64,000 bases of DNA from UBA6168 sp965222975 (GTDB lineage: Bacteria; Bacteroidota; Bacteroidia; Chitinophagales; Saprospiraceae), in contig CBDCVJ010000029.1 of the NCBI GenBank assembly GCA_965222975.1, positions 62,001-126,000 on the forward strand, read 5' to 3'. Positions 25,042 through 34,628 of this stretch are shown piece by piece; positions within the stretch are counted from its first letter, which is position 1, and every line of letters starts with the position of its first letter. The notes below the pieces were generated by a model. It had not been told where the DNA came from. It saw nothing but the letters and a program-made list of their open reading frames with translations, and ran no database searches. A program made the translations under genes and the position numbers.

Positions 25042-25824
25042 ATGTCATCAATGAACCGAAATATACTCAACGACCTCCTCAACACCCAGGGTCATTTCAA
25101 TGAGGATGAGCTGAACGCTTATCTGAGCGGAAATGCTCCAGCCGACTTGCGGCACAAAGTCGAGAACTCGATGCTTGACGATCCGCTTTTTTCAGATGCG
25201 GTGGAAGGTTATCAGGAAATGGGGATGTCGGCTGTACCAGCTTTAGAAGATTTTTCCGAATTTAAAAAAAAGCTCCCAGCCCTCGAAGAGGGGGCTAAAG
25301 TTATCCGTCTCACCCCTGCTCAGAAGTTTTTGCGAATAGCAGCGGTGGCGGCAGTTTTATTGTTGGGCATTATAGGTTATAACACCCTCCAGTCTCCAAC
25401 GCCCGATTCTTTATATTCCGATTTTTATACCCATTATGAAAATGACATTTCCCTCACCAGACGCGGTGAAGATGATGGACTGAATAAAGATTTTAAAAAA
25501 GCGCTCGGACAATATGCTGTTGGTGAATTTTCATCGGCTATGCCGAGTTTCGAAAAAGCTTTAGCTGCCGAACCAAATAACGATGCTGCCCATTTTTTTG
25601 CTGGCATGGCTTATATGGAATTGAACAGGTATAAAGATGCTATTCAACATTTGGACATTGCTCAAAAAGGAAAAAGCACCTATGCCCAAAAAGCTTATTG
25701 GTATTCCATTTTAGCGACTTTAAAATCCGGCGACGTTGAAAATGCCAAAAACATGTTGGAGGGTTTTGTAAAAACATCAAGGTATAAAAATGAAGATGCG
25801 AAAAAGTTATTGAATAAATTTTAG
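25042..25824 (+). CDS. TPR membrane protein, candidate regulator of the ECF sigma factor
   Basis: A 260-aa protein if the ATG at 25042 is used (an in-frame TTG lies at 25021 and another ATG at 25051). The cytoplasmic N-terminus (DELNAYLSGNAPADLRHKVE, DDPLFSDAVEGYQEM) resembles the N-terminal segment of many Bacteroidota anti-sigma-like proteins. One membrane helix follows (FLRIAAVAAVLLLGIIGY). The C-terminal half carries TPR-like repeats (AVGEFSSAMPSFEKALAAEP, AHFFAGMAYMELNRYKDAI). Co-orientation with the ECF gene suggests a regulatory partner; this is inferred. A good intrinsic terminator follows. Confidence 0.7.
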   Translation: MSSMNRNILNDLLNTQGHFNEDELNAYLSGNAPADLRHKVENSMLDDPLFSDAVEGYQEMGMSAVPALEDFSEFKKKLPALEEGAKVIRLTPAQKFLRIAAVAAVLLLGIIGYNTLQSPTPDSLYSDFYTHYENDISLTRRGEDDGLNKDFKKALGQYAVGEFSSAMPSFEKALAAEPNNDAAHFFAGMAYMELNRYKDAIQHLDIAQKGKSTYAQKAYWYSILATLKSGDVENAKNMLEGFVKTSRYKNEDAKKLLNKF

Positions 25825-25842
25825 GGTTGTTTTTAAAAAAAT

Positions 25843-25880
25843 AAAAAAGGTCAGCAAGTTATTTTGCTGACCCTTTTTTA
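25843..25880. terminator. Bidirectional intrinsic terminator
   Basis: GGTCAGCAA (25849-25857) pairs with TTGCTGACC (25864-25872), flanked by A6 on the left and T6 on the right. It lies between the convergent TPR gene and the membrane protein gene and fits both. Confidence 0.85.
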
Positions 25881-25921
25881 TTGGTTAATATTTGTTTTTT
25901 TCTTTCCTTATAAAAGTACCA

Positions 25922-26599
25922 TTAGGCAAACATGTCCATTTCCATTATTAAAATCAAAAAAATATTCCCTGGCAATAAACCCAAAAACAACCATTTTAAA
26001 TTTGTAACTAATATTGTTTCCCTGATGGAATAATCAGCTTTGTCAAACACTTCTTCACCAAGTGCTGTAAGATCTTCCGTAGTAAATCGCTTTGGATCAA
26101 ATGAGTTGATTAATTCTGCAATAGGAACTCTATCCAATTGTTTTCTGACAAATCGCTGCACCCATTTTGGAAGTTTTTCAATGTGGTTATTTAGAATTAC
26201 GGACAATTCAAGGTAGGCTGCAAGTTGCTGTGTTTTTTCGGTGGCGGGTTTTACATTTCCTTTCATATAATCAGCTGCTTTTTTTACTGCCAATATACAC
26301 CCCTCCCGAACGAGATCTTTATATTCCTCATACAATGCCTTTAACGTTTTTATCCATCCATATCTGTAAGTGGGATAAATATATGCTCCAGGCATGACGA
26401 TGGCAAATACCAGAGCAAGCCATGCAAGGTCTTTCCAAGCCATGCTTTGTTGCGAAATCATCTGCGACACTTTGATAAAAAAATATGTTCCATTTAGCAC
26501 AGTAGCAAAAAGCATGATAATAGCCGCAGGTACGAAGCCAGCATTGAAAATCGGAGCAGGTATTTTTAACTTTAGTTCTTCTTGTGTTTTGGACATCAT
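25922..26599 (-). CDS. Membrane protein of unknown function
   Basis: A 225-aa protein with two N-terminal hydrophobic helices (FVPAAIIMLFATVLNGTYFF and LAWLALVFAIVMPGAYIY), a middle helical soluble part (residues about 85-190, including a KLPKWVQRFVRKQLDRVP stretch) and a C-terminal membrane helix (WLFLGLLPGNIFLILIM). I do not recognise a family. The gene is the last of a minus-strand run, 43 bp from the large secreted protein gene, which is convergent-free on its right; a shared transcript is not obvious because the order would place it after that gene. Confidence 0.65.
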   Translation of the reverse strand: MMSKTQEELKLKIPAPIFNAGFVPAAIIMLFATVLNGTYFFIKVSQMISQQSMAWKDLAWLALVFAIVMPGAYIYPTYRYGWIKTLKALYEEYKDLVREGCILAVKKAADYMKGNVKPATEKTQQLAAYLELSVILNNHIEKLPKWVQRFVRKQLDRVPIAELINSFDPKRFTTEDLTALGEEVFDKADYSIRETILVTNLKWLFLGLLPGNIFLILIMEMDMFA

Positions 26600-26641
26600 T
26601 TGAATGGAGTTGAAATTTATTTGCTAATATGGATGCCAAAG

Positions 26642-29600
26642 CTACCCTTTAACAAAGTTTTCTATCCATATCGGCAGTCCATTTTCCATGATCTTTATAA
26701 AATAAATTCCGCTTGGTAAATGGGAGACCCCAAATGAATGGTTCAGCGCCCCGTTGCCTATTTTATTCATCATTATTTCTTTGCCGTTGGTATCGAATAA
26801 TTCTAATGAAGTATTGGGTTTGATTGGTGCTGAAAACTCAATGTTTAATTCCCTTGAAGTCGGGTTTGGGAATAACTTAGCCTCGATTAAATTGATATGG
26901 TCATCAACACCAACATCTGGATTATTGCCACATTGTTTCAGATCGAAAAACGCTGATTTATTACAAGAGCCACATGAAATGTTCAGCTCGAAAGGCCCGA
27001 ATAGATGCGGCGGAATAACAATAGAAGGGCTCGATTCATTAAGTATAATGTTCCCGTTGTCTAACCATTGGTAAATACAGTTTGTCCCTGCAGGGGGATT
27101 CAAAACAACCCCTGTTAATGTCACCAAATCCTCCTTGCAACGAAAACATGGGCCAGTCAATATAACCTCCATCGGAGGGGCAACCTGAACTACCTCCGAT
27201 TTCTGTGATTGCTCAGGGCAGCAATTATCCTGAATGACAACATAATAGTTTCCCGCTATTTCGTCAGAAGGTGCTGAATGAATATATGTAACAGGGGAAG
27301 AATTTTGCACCACGGATTGAATAAGGTTTCCATCCTTGTACCATGAGATGGTATAGTCACAATTGCCACCAACTACACTGTAATCCGGCATAAAGTCAAC
27401 TTGCATGGCGACCCCCGAAGGGTCACAGATCGGGTCGTGAGATGCCGAAAAGTTTGTTATAGATAAAGGATCATTTACTATGATAAGCAGGTCTAAAAAA
27501 TCAGATTGGCATACCCCATTTGTTTTCTCCACGAAAAAATGAGTATCCTCATAAAGCCGATTGGTGATGTATTCAGAGTTCATATCTCCATTGCCCGGCA
27601 ACAAGACATTGCCTGTCGATGTTGAAGAAAATGACCATTCCCATTTACTCGGTGTACCTGCACATTCAGGAGTATATGTCAAACGGGCATCTTCCCCCGG
27701 GCAAAATGGATGTGGTTCTAAAGGGTCCATCACCAAAGTACCCAAAGGGGCATCATCATTATAGAGGCGAATGGTAGCAGAACAACTTTCAATCCCGCAC
27801 GGACTGGTTATTTCTGCCCTGTAAATATAGTCCTGCCAACATTCTGTCTGAGGAGCTGTAAACGTCAAAGAAGGAGGTTGATAAGTAACGCCTGTTTCAC
27901 CAACAATTGGCCCGTTCGCATCGAACCATTGTATTTCATAAGTGCAATCTGGGTCATCTGGGTTTAAACTGATAATAAGAGGGGCTGGTGTAATGGCATT
28001 GCCCAAATAACAATATTCTTGACCACTAAGTGAACAGCCTATTGGTTCGCATAAAGTAATAGTCGCTTCGTTGGAGGTAAGCATCCTACATGGCCCAGCC
28101 GCACTGCCCAGAAAAACTTCTGCATATACGCAAATGTCATTCGTATGGAAAATAGGTTCTAAAACCAGTGGGTCACAGCTGTTGGTAATTTGAAATGGCC
28201 TGCCCCAATCAGTTGGTGGACACGGGGCATCTGCGACATACCATCTGACTTGTTGGACATCAGGTAGGCTGGAGCAATTTACAAGAGGCAATTGAAGCAA
28301 AGAACTGTTCTTGCAAACCTCTACATTTTCAATAAAAACCTCTTTACAACAGGGCGTTTCTAAAACTGTAGGCAGAGTACACTCAACTTCTTCATTGGAA
28401 CAGTTACAGGTCAAATGGACATTTATGGTTATTGTATTTGGTATAGGTGGAATTACGGTGCAGGCAGTCCCTGTTATAGTGGCTTGGCCATTGTTCCATA
28501 CAACATTCACGGTACTTTGATCTATTGATACCATGTTCTGGTCGGTGGACAATTGTACGTTGCAATCAGTATCTACAGCACCAGTTAGATTATTGACCAG
28601 AATGGTGAAATCATATTTATCATCTTCAGCCGAACATTCGAGCGAATTGCTGGCAACTGCCCCACATTCACAATTAACTGTAACAGGGGTAGTGCATTGC
28701 GATTCATTGCCATGGTCATCAATTGCTGTGCAAATAACATTGGTAGTTCCACATAGGTAAAAACTATTTGAGGAAATATTAATACAGTCAACTGAGGCTA
28801 CTGAGCAATTATCAGATGCTGGGGGAGTGGTTACCAATATGAATGCTCCACCCTCGCAAGCAGGTACAGTTTCATTAATGGCAGGGGGGCAGTTGATCAC
28901 AGGTGGTTCATTATCCACAACTGTTACTTCAGTCGTACACTCAACGGATATGTTTCCAGATTGATCTGTCGCAGAGCATGTGATTGTATGGATTCCTAAA
29001 TTCAACACATGTACGGACTGGCAGTTGAGAGCAGGATTAGGGTCGCAATTGTCAGGAGTGCCATAAGGAATCGTCACGGTGGCAAAGCATTCGCCCGGGT
29101 CAGTACCAACCGTCAAATCAGTAGGACATAACATGCCGGGCGGCTGATCATCTTGTACCATTATCGTATCTTGAAAAGAGGCCGTGCATCCAGTTGCGTC
29201 AATAACCGATAGGCAAACAGGATAACTACCATTTGTCAGGAAATTCCATACAGGGCTTTGACCAGTAACATCTACAGAGCCATCGCATTTAATATCCCAT
29301 TCAAAAATGAAAGGGGGGCTGCCCGTTGCATTTCCTTGCAACTGAACCATGAAGCAGTCTGACGACCATGTAAAAGCAGCAGAACAGGTAATGGAGTCAC
29401 ACGAAAAATTACAATTGTATCCGGGCGGCAAAAATTCACAATTAAGTGTATCAGCTATTTCGTCATTTGAAAAAACTGTAATACTATCAATATCTTGATT
29501 ACTGATCAACATATTAAAATAATGGCCTGGGAAATCTTCTGTGCAAGTGGATGAATATTCCAGATCAAAAGACCCCAATAAAATATCATATCCACCAAAA

Positions 29601-31186
29601 TTACCACCCTGATATAAACGGGCATCTGCAAAAAAAATCCGGTCATGGACAGGTGTCACCGATATATGTGGATTGGAAAGGCCCATTGCAGAAGTATTAA
29701 TATATCGCTCGTATTCGATAGTTGGTGTAATATTAGGGTTGGCAATATTGTATTTTATTTTATGAACTATGTGGTTATCGGGAAAGATAGATTTTGATAA
29801 ACCAACAGTATAAATATTCCCATTTACATCAATTCCCATTTCTTTGAAATCAATAACATCGGGCAATTGGACATTGGTAATATGATTAAAATCCATAGGA
29901 CCAACAATGACAATCAACGCTTCATCAGGACCAAAATTAGTGCCCACTAGAGCAATGTTACCATCCAATAATTCAACCGCATCATAAAAATCAATTTTTG
30001 GATTTGGAAAATCATCCTGATAAAATTTTCCTCTTACAAATCCACCATTCGAGCCACTTACTTTAACTAAAACACCATCGTTGTTAGCTGTGCCATTTCC
30101 TATTAGCAGTAAATGGCCGTCAGTAACGTCCAGCATCCCTCGGTGGTTTTCCAGTTCTGATACTGCTCCGGAAGGGTCAAAATAATCATAATGTCGAATC
30201 CAGTTAGTGTTAAAGTTTTCATCTATGTTCACCAGAACAGTAATGTCATGAGTTGAATTTAAAGCAATACTTTTTTGCCCTAAAATATAAAACGGGAAAT
30301 TTGGGTTGAGGGGAGCTTTGTGTTTGAGGATGCGCTGAAAGTTTTCTCGGCCAGTTTGGTTAAATAATTTTTTGTCAACTAAATTTCCAGTATCATCTAT
30401 TTTTAAAATAACAGACTGATTGTCCAGAATAACACCACCAGAAAAAATAGGATCAGTCCTTCCAACCAATAGGAATTCATCAGTCAGTGGATTATGTTCA
30501 AAGTCACTAATGACAGTTGCAATATCCAATTCTTTTTCCCAAACCACCGTTCCATTGGTGATGTCAAACTTTGAGAATGTAGTATAAGGTAAACCATTGA
30601 TTTCCTTTGTACCAACGATGTACAATCCGTCGTCAAACGTTTTGATCCGGCTTGGGCGATTATTCGCCATGTCGCCGTATATTTTCGGGAAAAGACTGGG
30701 CGGCGTGTAGTCACATTCAGTAAAAATTTCAGTATGTACCCGACAAGAAAGAACAGTGGTGACTGGCCCACTCAAAGTTGTTCTTGGAGTTATAATTCTG
30801 TGTGAATTTGCGGGATTGGCTAAGCAAAAAGTACCTATTCCCATGTAGGCACCAAGTGATTCAGATGTCACAAGGTTAGTTGAGGATGTAAATATGGCCT
30901 CATCTAATGTGGCGTTAATATTTACGGAAATATTGTTTAATGCAGAGCCTGCATTGATTATTTGCCCTATTATATTTTGATGGTAACCAGTGTTAACTTC
31001 GACTGTTCGATAATCCAAGCCTTCGCATAAAGACGCTGGTTCAAATTTTATTAAAATCTCATGGCAGCAATCCCCAGCCGGTTCAATTTTTATAGAACAG
31101 TTGCAATCAATTTCAGGCTGGCAAAATGCTTCCATAAAACAACCCCAGATGAAAATAAAAAATATGCTTAGAAATATCTTTTTCAT
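26642..31186 (-). CDS. Large secreted HYR/PKD protein with T9SS type A sorting domain
   Basis: A 1514-aa exported protein. A signal peptide (MKKIFLSIFFIFIWGCF, residues 1-22) is followed by a propeller-like N-terminal third with repeated LVGTxxG-type strands (residues about 170-560). Then come PKD-like segments, two HYR modules (CPTDLTVGTDPGECFATVTI and the next one starting NCPPAINETV), and further cysteine-rich Ig-like units. The last 80 residues (LFPNPTSRELNIEF, LFDTNGKEIM, LPSGIYFIKI) are a T9SS type A sorting domain, so the protein is expected to cross the outer membrane and stay on the surface or be released. It follows the LamG protein gene by 11 bp. A role in adhesion is inferred from domains. 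Confidence 0.88.
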   Translation of the reverse strand: MKKIFLSIFFIFIWGCFMEAFCQPEIDCNCSIKIEPAGDCCHEILIKFEPASLCEGLDYRTVEVNTGYHQNIIGQIINAGSALNNISVNINATLDEAIFTSSTNLVTSESLGAYMGIGTFCLANPANSHRIITPRTTLSGPVTTVLSCRVHTEIFTECDYTPPSLFPKIYGDMANNRPSRIKTFDDGLYIVGTKEINGLPYTTFSKFDITNGTVVWEKELDIATVISDFEHNPLTDEFLLVGRTDPIFSGGVILDNQSVILKIDDTGNLVDKKLFNQTGRENFQRILKHKAPLNPNFPFYILGQKSIALNSTHDITVLVNIDENFNTNWIRHYDYFDPSGAVSELENHRGMLDVTDGHLLLIGNGTANNDGVLVKVSGSNGGFVRGKFYQDDFPNPKIDFYDAVELLDGNIALVGTNFGPDEALIVIVGPMDFNHITNVQLPDVIDFKEMGIDVNGNIYTVGLSKSIFPDNHIVHKIKYNIANPNITPTIEYERYINTSAMGLSNPHISVTPVHDRIFFADARLYQGGNFGGYDILLGSFDLEYSSTCTEDFPGHYFNMLISNQDIDSITVFSNDEIADTLNCEFLPPGYNCNFSCDSITCSAAFTWSSDCFMVQLQGNATGSPPFIFEWDIKCDGSVDVTGQSPVWNFLTNGSYPVCLSVIDATGCTASFQDTIMVQDDQPPGMLCPTDLTVGTDPGECFATVTIPYGTPDNCDPNPALNCQSVHVLNLGIHTITCSATDQSGNISVECTTEVTVVDNEPPVINCPPAINETVPACEGGAFILVTTPPASDNCSVASVDCINISSNSFYLCGTTNVICTAIDDHGNESQCTTPVTVNCECGAVASNSLECSAEDDKYDFTILVNNLTGAVDTDCNVQLSTDQNMVSIDQSTVNVVWNNGQATITGTACTVIPPIPNTITINVHLTCNCSNEEVECTLPTVLETPCCKEVFIENVEVCKNSSLLQLPLVNCSSLPDVQQVRWYVADAPCPPTDWGRPFQITNSCDPLVLEPIFHTNDICVYAEVFLGSAAGPCRMLTSNEATITLCEPIGCSLSGQEYCYLGNAITPAPLIISLNPDDPDCTYEIQWFDANGPIVGETGVTYQPPSLTFTAPQTECWQDYIYRAEITSPCGIESCSATIRLYNDDAPLGTLVMDPLEPHPFCPGEDARLTYTPECAGTPSKWEWSFSSTSTGNVLLPGNGDMNSEYITNRLYEDTHFFVEKTNGVCQSDFLDLLIIVNDPLSITNFSASHDPICDPSGVAMQVDFMPDYSVVGGNCDYTISWYKDGNLIQSVVQNSSPVTYIHSAPSDEIAGNYYVVIQDNCCPEQSQKSEVVQVAPPMEVILTGPCFRCKEDLVTLTGVVLNPPAGTNCIYQWLDNGNIILNESSPSIVIPPHLFGPFELNISCGSCNKSAFFDLKQCGNNPDVGVDDHINLIEAKLFPNPTSRELNIEFSAPIKPNTSLELFDTNGKEIMMNKIGNGALNHSFGVSHLPSGIYFIKIMENGLPIWIENFVKG

Positions 31187-31197
31187 ATTATTTGATT

Positions 31198-33471
31198 TTA
31201 AGGTTTTTCACAAGGTTTGATAAATGTGGAAGCGGAAGCGGTACAGCCCGTCGCACTGTCCGTGATGACCACTTCATAAGTTGAACCATTGGCAGGAGGA
31301 GTATCAGTAATCGTACAACTCGTCGTTGCATTCGACACCCCATCAATGAACCACTGATAGGAAAAACCACTGTTGTCCCCACAGGTAGAACTTGACATGC
31401 AAGCACTTAAAGTGATTGGCTCGTCAAGACATGCACAGTCATTGGATGTCAATGGACAAGTGATAACGGGCTGAATTTCACAGACCTGAAGGCAAAATTT
31501 TGGCGACTCTACTACTTGGCAGCCATTCGATTCTTCCAGCCAATAACAGGCATTTTGCGTGGCATTGTAGGAAGTACCTGTTCCTACATCCAATCCATTG
31601 CAAAGCCAAGTGTAGCTATTGTCCGCAATGGGAGCATTTACAGAAAGGTTTACAGGAAGGTTTTCTATGCATTCTTGGTTTATACCTGTGATGGAATTTG
31701 GTTGAGGTGCAGCTTTTAGCTGAATTTCCACTTTTTCACTAAAACAAGGTTCGCAACCAGATGGATTGGATAATGGATTGCACTGAATGCGGTAAAAAAT
31801 CGAAGTTGCACCAGTGGGCCACTGGCTAGATGGTAAAATATTGGTGTTCTGTTGCGAATTACCGAAACCAACGTTTGTCCAATTAATCTCATCGAATGAA
31901 TATTGCCATTGTGGGGTGCAAAACTGGAACGGATCGTTTGGATCAATGGCGAGGGAAGCATCATTGCCCGGACAGATTTCATAAACCAAATGTGGGGTGT
32001 TTGAAACCAAAGTCAAATTGTCCGGAGTTGGTAAAGCCATAATAGACCCGCAAACTGGCTCTGGGTCAACATTCAAGCAGGCTGAAAATGTAGCCGATTT
32101 TCCACCACAATTAGTAACCTTAGCCTCAAAGCAAAAATTGGAAGGTGCAGTTACAGCAGGTGCAGTGAATGAGTGATTGATGCACGTTTGATCTAAAAAT
32201 CCGAGTGAGTTGCCATTGAAATACCATTCTATATCTACCTCTTCCCCTGGGATAGTAACAAATAAGTCAGCCGAATTCAGGCAAGCCGTTACATCTACCT
32301 GTTCGCCTTCGCATAAGGGGTCATCTGGAGTCAATTGAATAAATGCAGGGCCAATGGGACAGCATATTTTCAAATCATAATCCTCACTTAACTGTTCACA
32401 TATTTCTCCAGATGCGGCATCCATGACCGTACTCACTGCCCTGAATTTTCGTCTGACAAAACCATCAGCACTATTGCTGCAATCAAGGGTAAGGTTGCCC
32501 GAAGGCACTGCGAAACAGGAGCCATTGAAAGGTGTGTTGGATAAAGGCAGCCAGCCGTTACCGTCGTTGTATTCCCAACCGTAGCTTACGTTGGGCAAAT
32601 TAGGCAGCGTTTCCCCATCTTGGTACAGGCAAAAGTGGGCAGGGTCGCCGTTGCATATCTCAATTAAAGGTATAATGCGGTTTGGATAATCACTAATTTG
32701 TAGTTCAATATTGTTCAAATTAGGGTAAATCAAGCCAGTATTTCCAGAACAGTCAAAATTGCTGGTGTTACCTGTCAAGGTAAAATTGTTCAATATACCA
32801 TCATTGCCATTTCCCGTTACATCTATTGCTTGCATGATAGGAGGGTTGGAATTGTCCATTCCTGGATTACCTTGATCTAAACGCCAATAAAGTAGCAAAC
32901 CTGATGTTGAATTATTGGGGAGGCATTGTTTGTACTCATTAATCTCTGAGGGAGTCCTATCCACATCCCATATCCGAAACTCATCAAGTTTGCCTCGCCA
33001 ATATTCACCTGTTAAAACAGATTTTGCTCCCAAAAAAATGAATGGTGCCAAATTGGCCAACCCTGGAGATGCGGGGATAGTTAAAAATGAAGCACCATCC
33101 AGTAATACAGTTGTATTTGCACCATCATAAATGACAGAGACACAATGCCAATTTCCATCCCTGATATTAGGATCGGGGCCAGCCACAGGCCGCTGCCAAG
33201 TCCCATCATAAAACCGCAAAAAGCCACTGCTATCTGCCAAGGCCAAGTTGTCCCAACCAATAATTCGATGAAATTGGTCAGTGCTTGTATTATTTGATAA
33301 AAACCAAATTTCTATGGTGAAATTAGAACCTGATATAAGAGGATTGGCTACCTCAATATAATTATCCACCCCATTGAAATCAAGGCAACGGTTTTCGCAT
33401 TGGGCATGGGCATTATTTACCTGAATAAATAAAAAAATAAACAAGGGAAAAAGTAGTCGTATATATCTCAT
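31198..33471 (-). CDS. Secreted LamG-domain protein without sorting domain
   Basis: A 757-aa protein with a signal peptide (MRYIRLLFPLFIFLFIQVNNAHAQ), a concanavalin A-like/LamG domain (residues about 25-200: NYIEVANPLISGSNFTIEIW, WRGKLDEFRIWDVDRTPSEI) and several Cys-rich Ig/PKD-like modules ending in FSYQWFIDGVSNATTS and GCTASASTFI. It stops 11 bp before the start of the 1514-aa protein gene, so the two are probably one operon. It lacks the C-terminal sorting domain its neighbour has, so it may be retained in the periplasm, or depend on the partner for export or display. Ligand unknown; LamG folds often bind glycans. Confidence 0.85.
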   Translation of the reverse strand: MRYIRLLFPLFIFLFIQVNNAHAQCENRCLDFNGVDNYIEVANPLISGSNFTIEIWFLSNNTSTDQFHRIIGWDNLALADSSGFLRFYDGTWQRPVAGPDPNIRDGNWHCVSVIYDGANTTVLLDGASFLTIPASPGLANLAPFIFLGAKSVLTGEYWRGKLDEFRIWDVDRTPSEINEYKQCLPNNSTSGLLLYWRLDQGNPGMDNSNPPIMQAIDVTGNGNDGILNNFTLTGNTSNFDCSGNTGLIYPNLNNIELQISDYPNRIIPLIEICNGDPAHFCLYQDGETLPNLPNVSYGWEYNDGNGWLPLSNTPFNGSCFAVPSGNLTLDCSNSADGFVRRKFRAVSTVMDAASGEICEQLSEDYDLKICCPIGPAFIQLTPDDPLCEGEQVDVTACLNSADLFVTIPGEEVDIEWYFNGNSLGFLDQTCINHSFTAPAVTAPSNFCFEAKVTNCGGKSATFSACLNVDPEPVCGSIMALPTPDNLTLVSNTPHLVYEICPGNDASLAIDPNDPFQFCTPQWQYSFDEINWTNVGFGNSQQNTNILPSSQWPTGATSIFYRIQCNPLSNPSGCEPCFSEKVEIQLKAAPQPNSITGINQECIENLPVNLSVNAPIADNSYTWLCNGLDVGTGTSYNATQNACYWLEESNGCQVVESPKFCLQVCEIQPVITCPLTSNDCACLDEPITLSACMSSSTCGDNSGFSYQWFIDGVSNATTSCTITDTPPANGSTYEVVITDSATGCTASASTFIKPCEKP

Positions 33472-33727
33472 AAATGAGGGGATTTATAAAAGTAACAAGT
33501 ACTTCCTATTAAAAGACACTAACCAAGTGCCTATTAATTTCGGGATTAAAGCAAAAAAATATCTTGAAAATAGTTGGTAAGAAAACCAGCTATGCATAAA
33601 TGCATTTCAAGTTTTAGGTAATAATTAGTGAAGCTAAATTAAATTCAAATCAATCCTGCACCAACTCCAAAACCTTAAACGGCACTCCTTATCCAACCAT
33701 CGATACACCTCATTCAATAAACGGTTT

Positions 33728-34486
33728 TCACAACACAAACAACCCGTTCCTCCCCGTCAAAACATCCAAAAACCCTTGCCGCTTACGCCGAGACACAGGC
33801 ACTTTCACACCATCTGTCATGACTATAGAACCTTCCCGATCATAACGTTGGATGTGAGTTAGGTTGACGAGGTGGGATTTATGCGGCAAGTAAAAACCAT
33901 ATTCTTCCAACAGCTTTTTGAATTCGCCCATGTTATAGGAACTGATGATGTTCTTGCGGTTGCGGATCACCACTTTGGTGCAGCCTTTCATCCCTTCACA
34001 ACGGATGATATCTTTAGTGGGGATGAATTCGATGCCTGTGGTGGTCGGGATGCCAACGCGGTTGTCTTGTTGGCCAGGATGGGTAAGGTTATGGATCAGT
34101 TGGTGATAGCGATCAAAAGCGGCTTTTTGTTGGATGCGCTTGGCGGCTTGGTTGACGGCACGGATGAGGTCGCTTTCCCGGATCGGTTTTACGATATAAC
34201 CAATGGCGCAGAACTTGATGGCGTCAATGGCATAGTCATCAAAGCCAGTGACGAAGATAATTTCAAAATCAATGGAAGGCAGGCGACGCAGCAGGTCGAA
34301 GCCACTTTCTTCTGGCATAGCGACGTCGAGGAAAACCAGTTCGGGCCGCTGGTTTAGGAGAAGGGGATAGGCTTCTTTTGCATTGGAAGCAGTGCCAATA
34401 ATGTTAATATCAGGGCAAAATTCCACCAATAAACTATAGAGCAATTTAGTGGCTTTGGGTTCGTCGTCAATCAGGAAGGCATTCAT
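33728..34486 (-). CDS. LytTR-family response regulator (second)
   Basis: A 252-aa regulator: receiver with D7/D8, phospho-acceptor D54 in VFLDVAMPEESG, T80 and K100 (YIVKPI), then a LytTR domain (GIEFIPTKDIIRCEGMKGCT, FYLPHKSHLVNLTHIQRYDREGSIVM, VPVSRRKRQGF). The propeller kinase gene lies 142 bp upstream on the same strand and is the likely partner. It resembles the first LytTR regulator (10331-11068) in length and layout but has clearly different sequence, so the two are separate systems. Position beside several T9SS surface-protein genes suggests that surface functions may be targets (inferred). Confidence 0.92.
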   Translation of the reverse strand: MNAFLIDDEPKATKLLYSLLVEFCPDINIIGTASNAKEAYPLLLNQRPELVFLDVAMPEESGFDLLRRLPSIDFEIIFVTGFDDYAIDAIKFCAIGYIVKPIRESDLIRAVNQAAKRIQQKAAFDRYHQLIHNLTHPGQQDNRVGIPTTTGIEFIPTKDIIRCEGMKGCTKVVIRNRKNIISSYNMGEFKKLLEEYGFYLPHKSHLVNLTHIQRYDREGSIVMTDGVKVPVSRRKRQGFLDVLTGRNGLFVL

Positions 34487-34628
34487 ATTTATTTGTTTTA
34501 GGGTTTGGAAATTTTTATCATCCGTTTACAAATAGCATGTCTTTATTTCAATATTCATTATGATAAAGGAGTAGTATTTTTATTCCCAATTAATTAGTTT
34601 CCCACGTTTTTTTACTCCAATTTATTTA

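Noticed and set aside
26642..33471. A single gene split by a frameshift
   Set aside because: The downstream gene has its own signal peptide and the upstream one ends in a normal module, so two genes are more likely.
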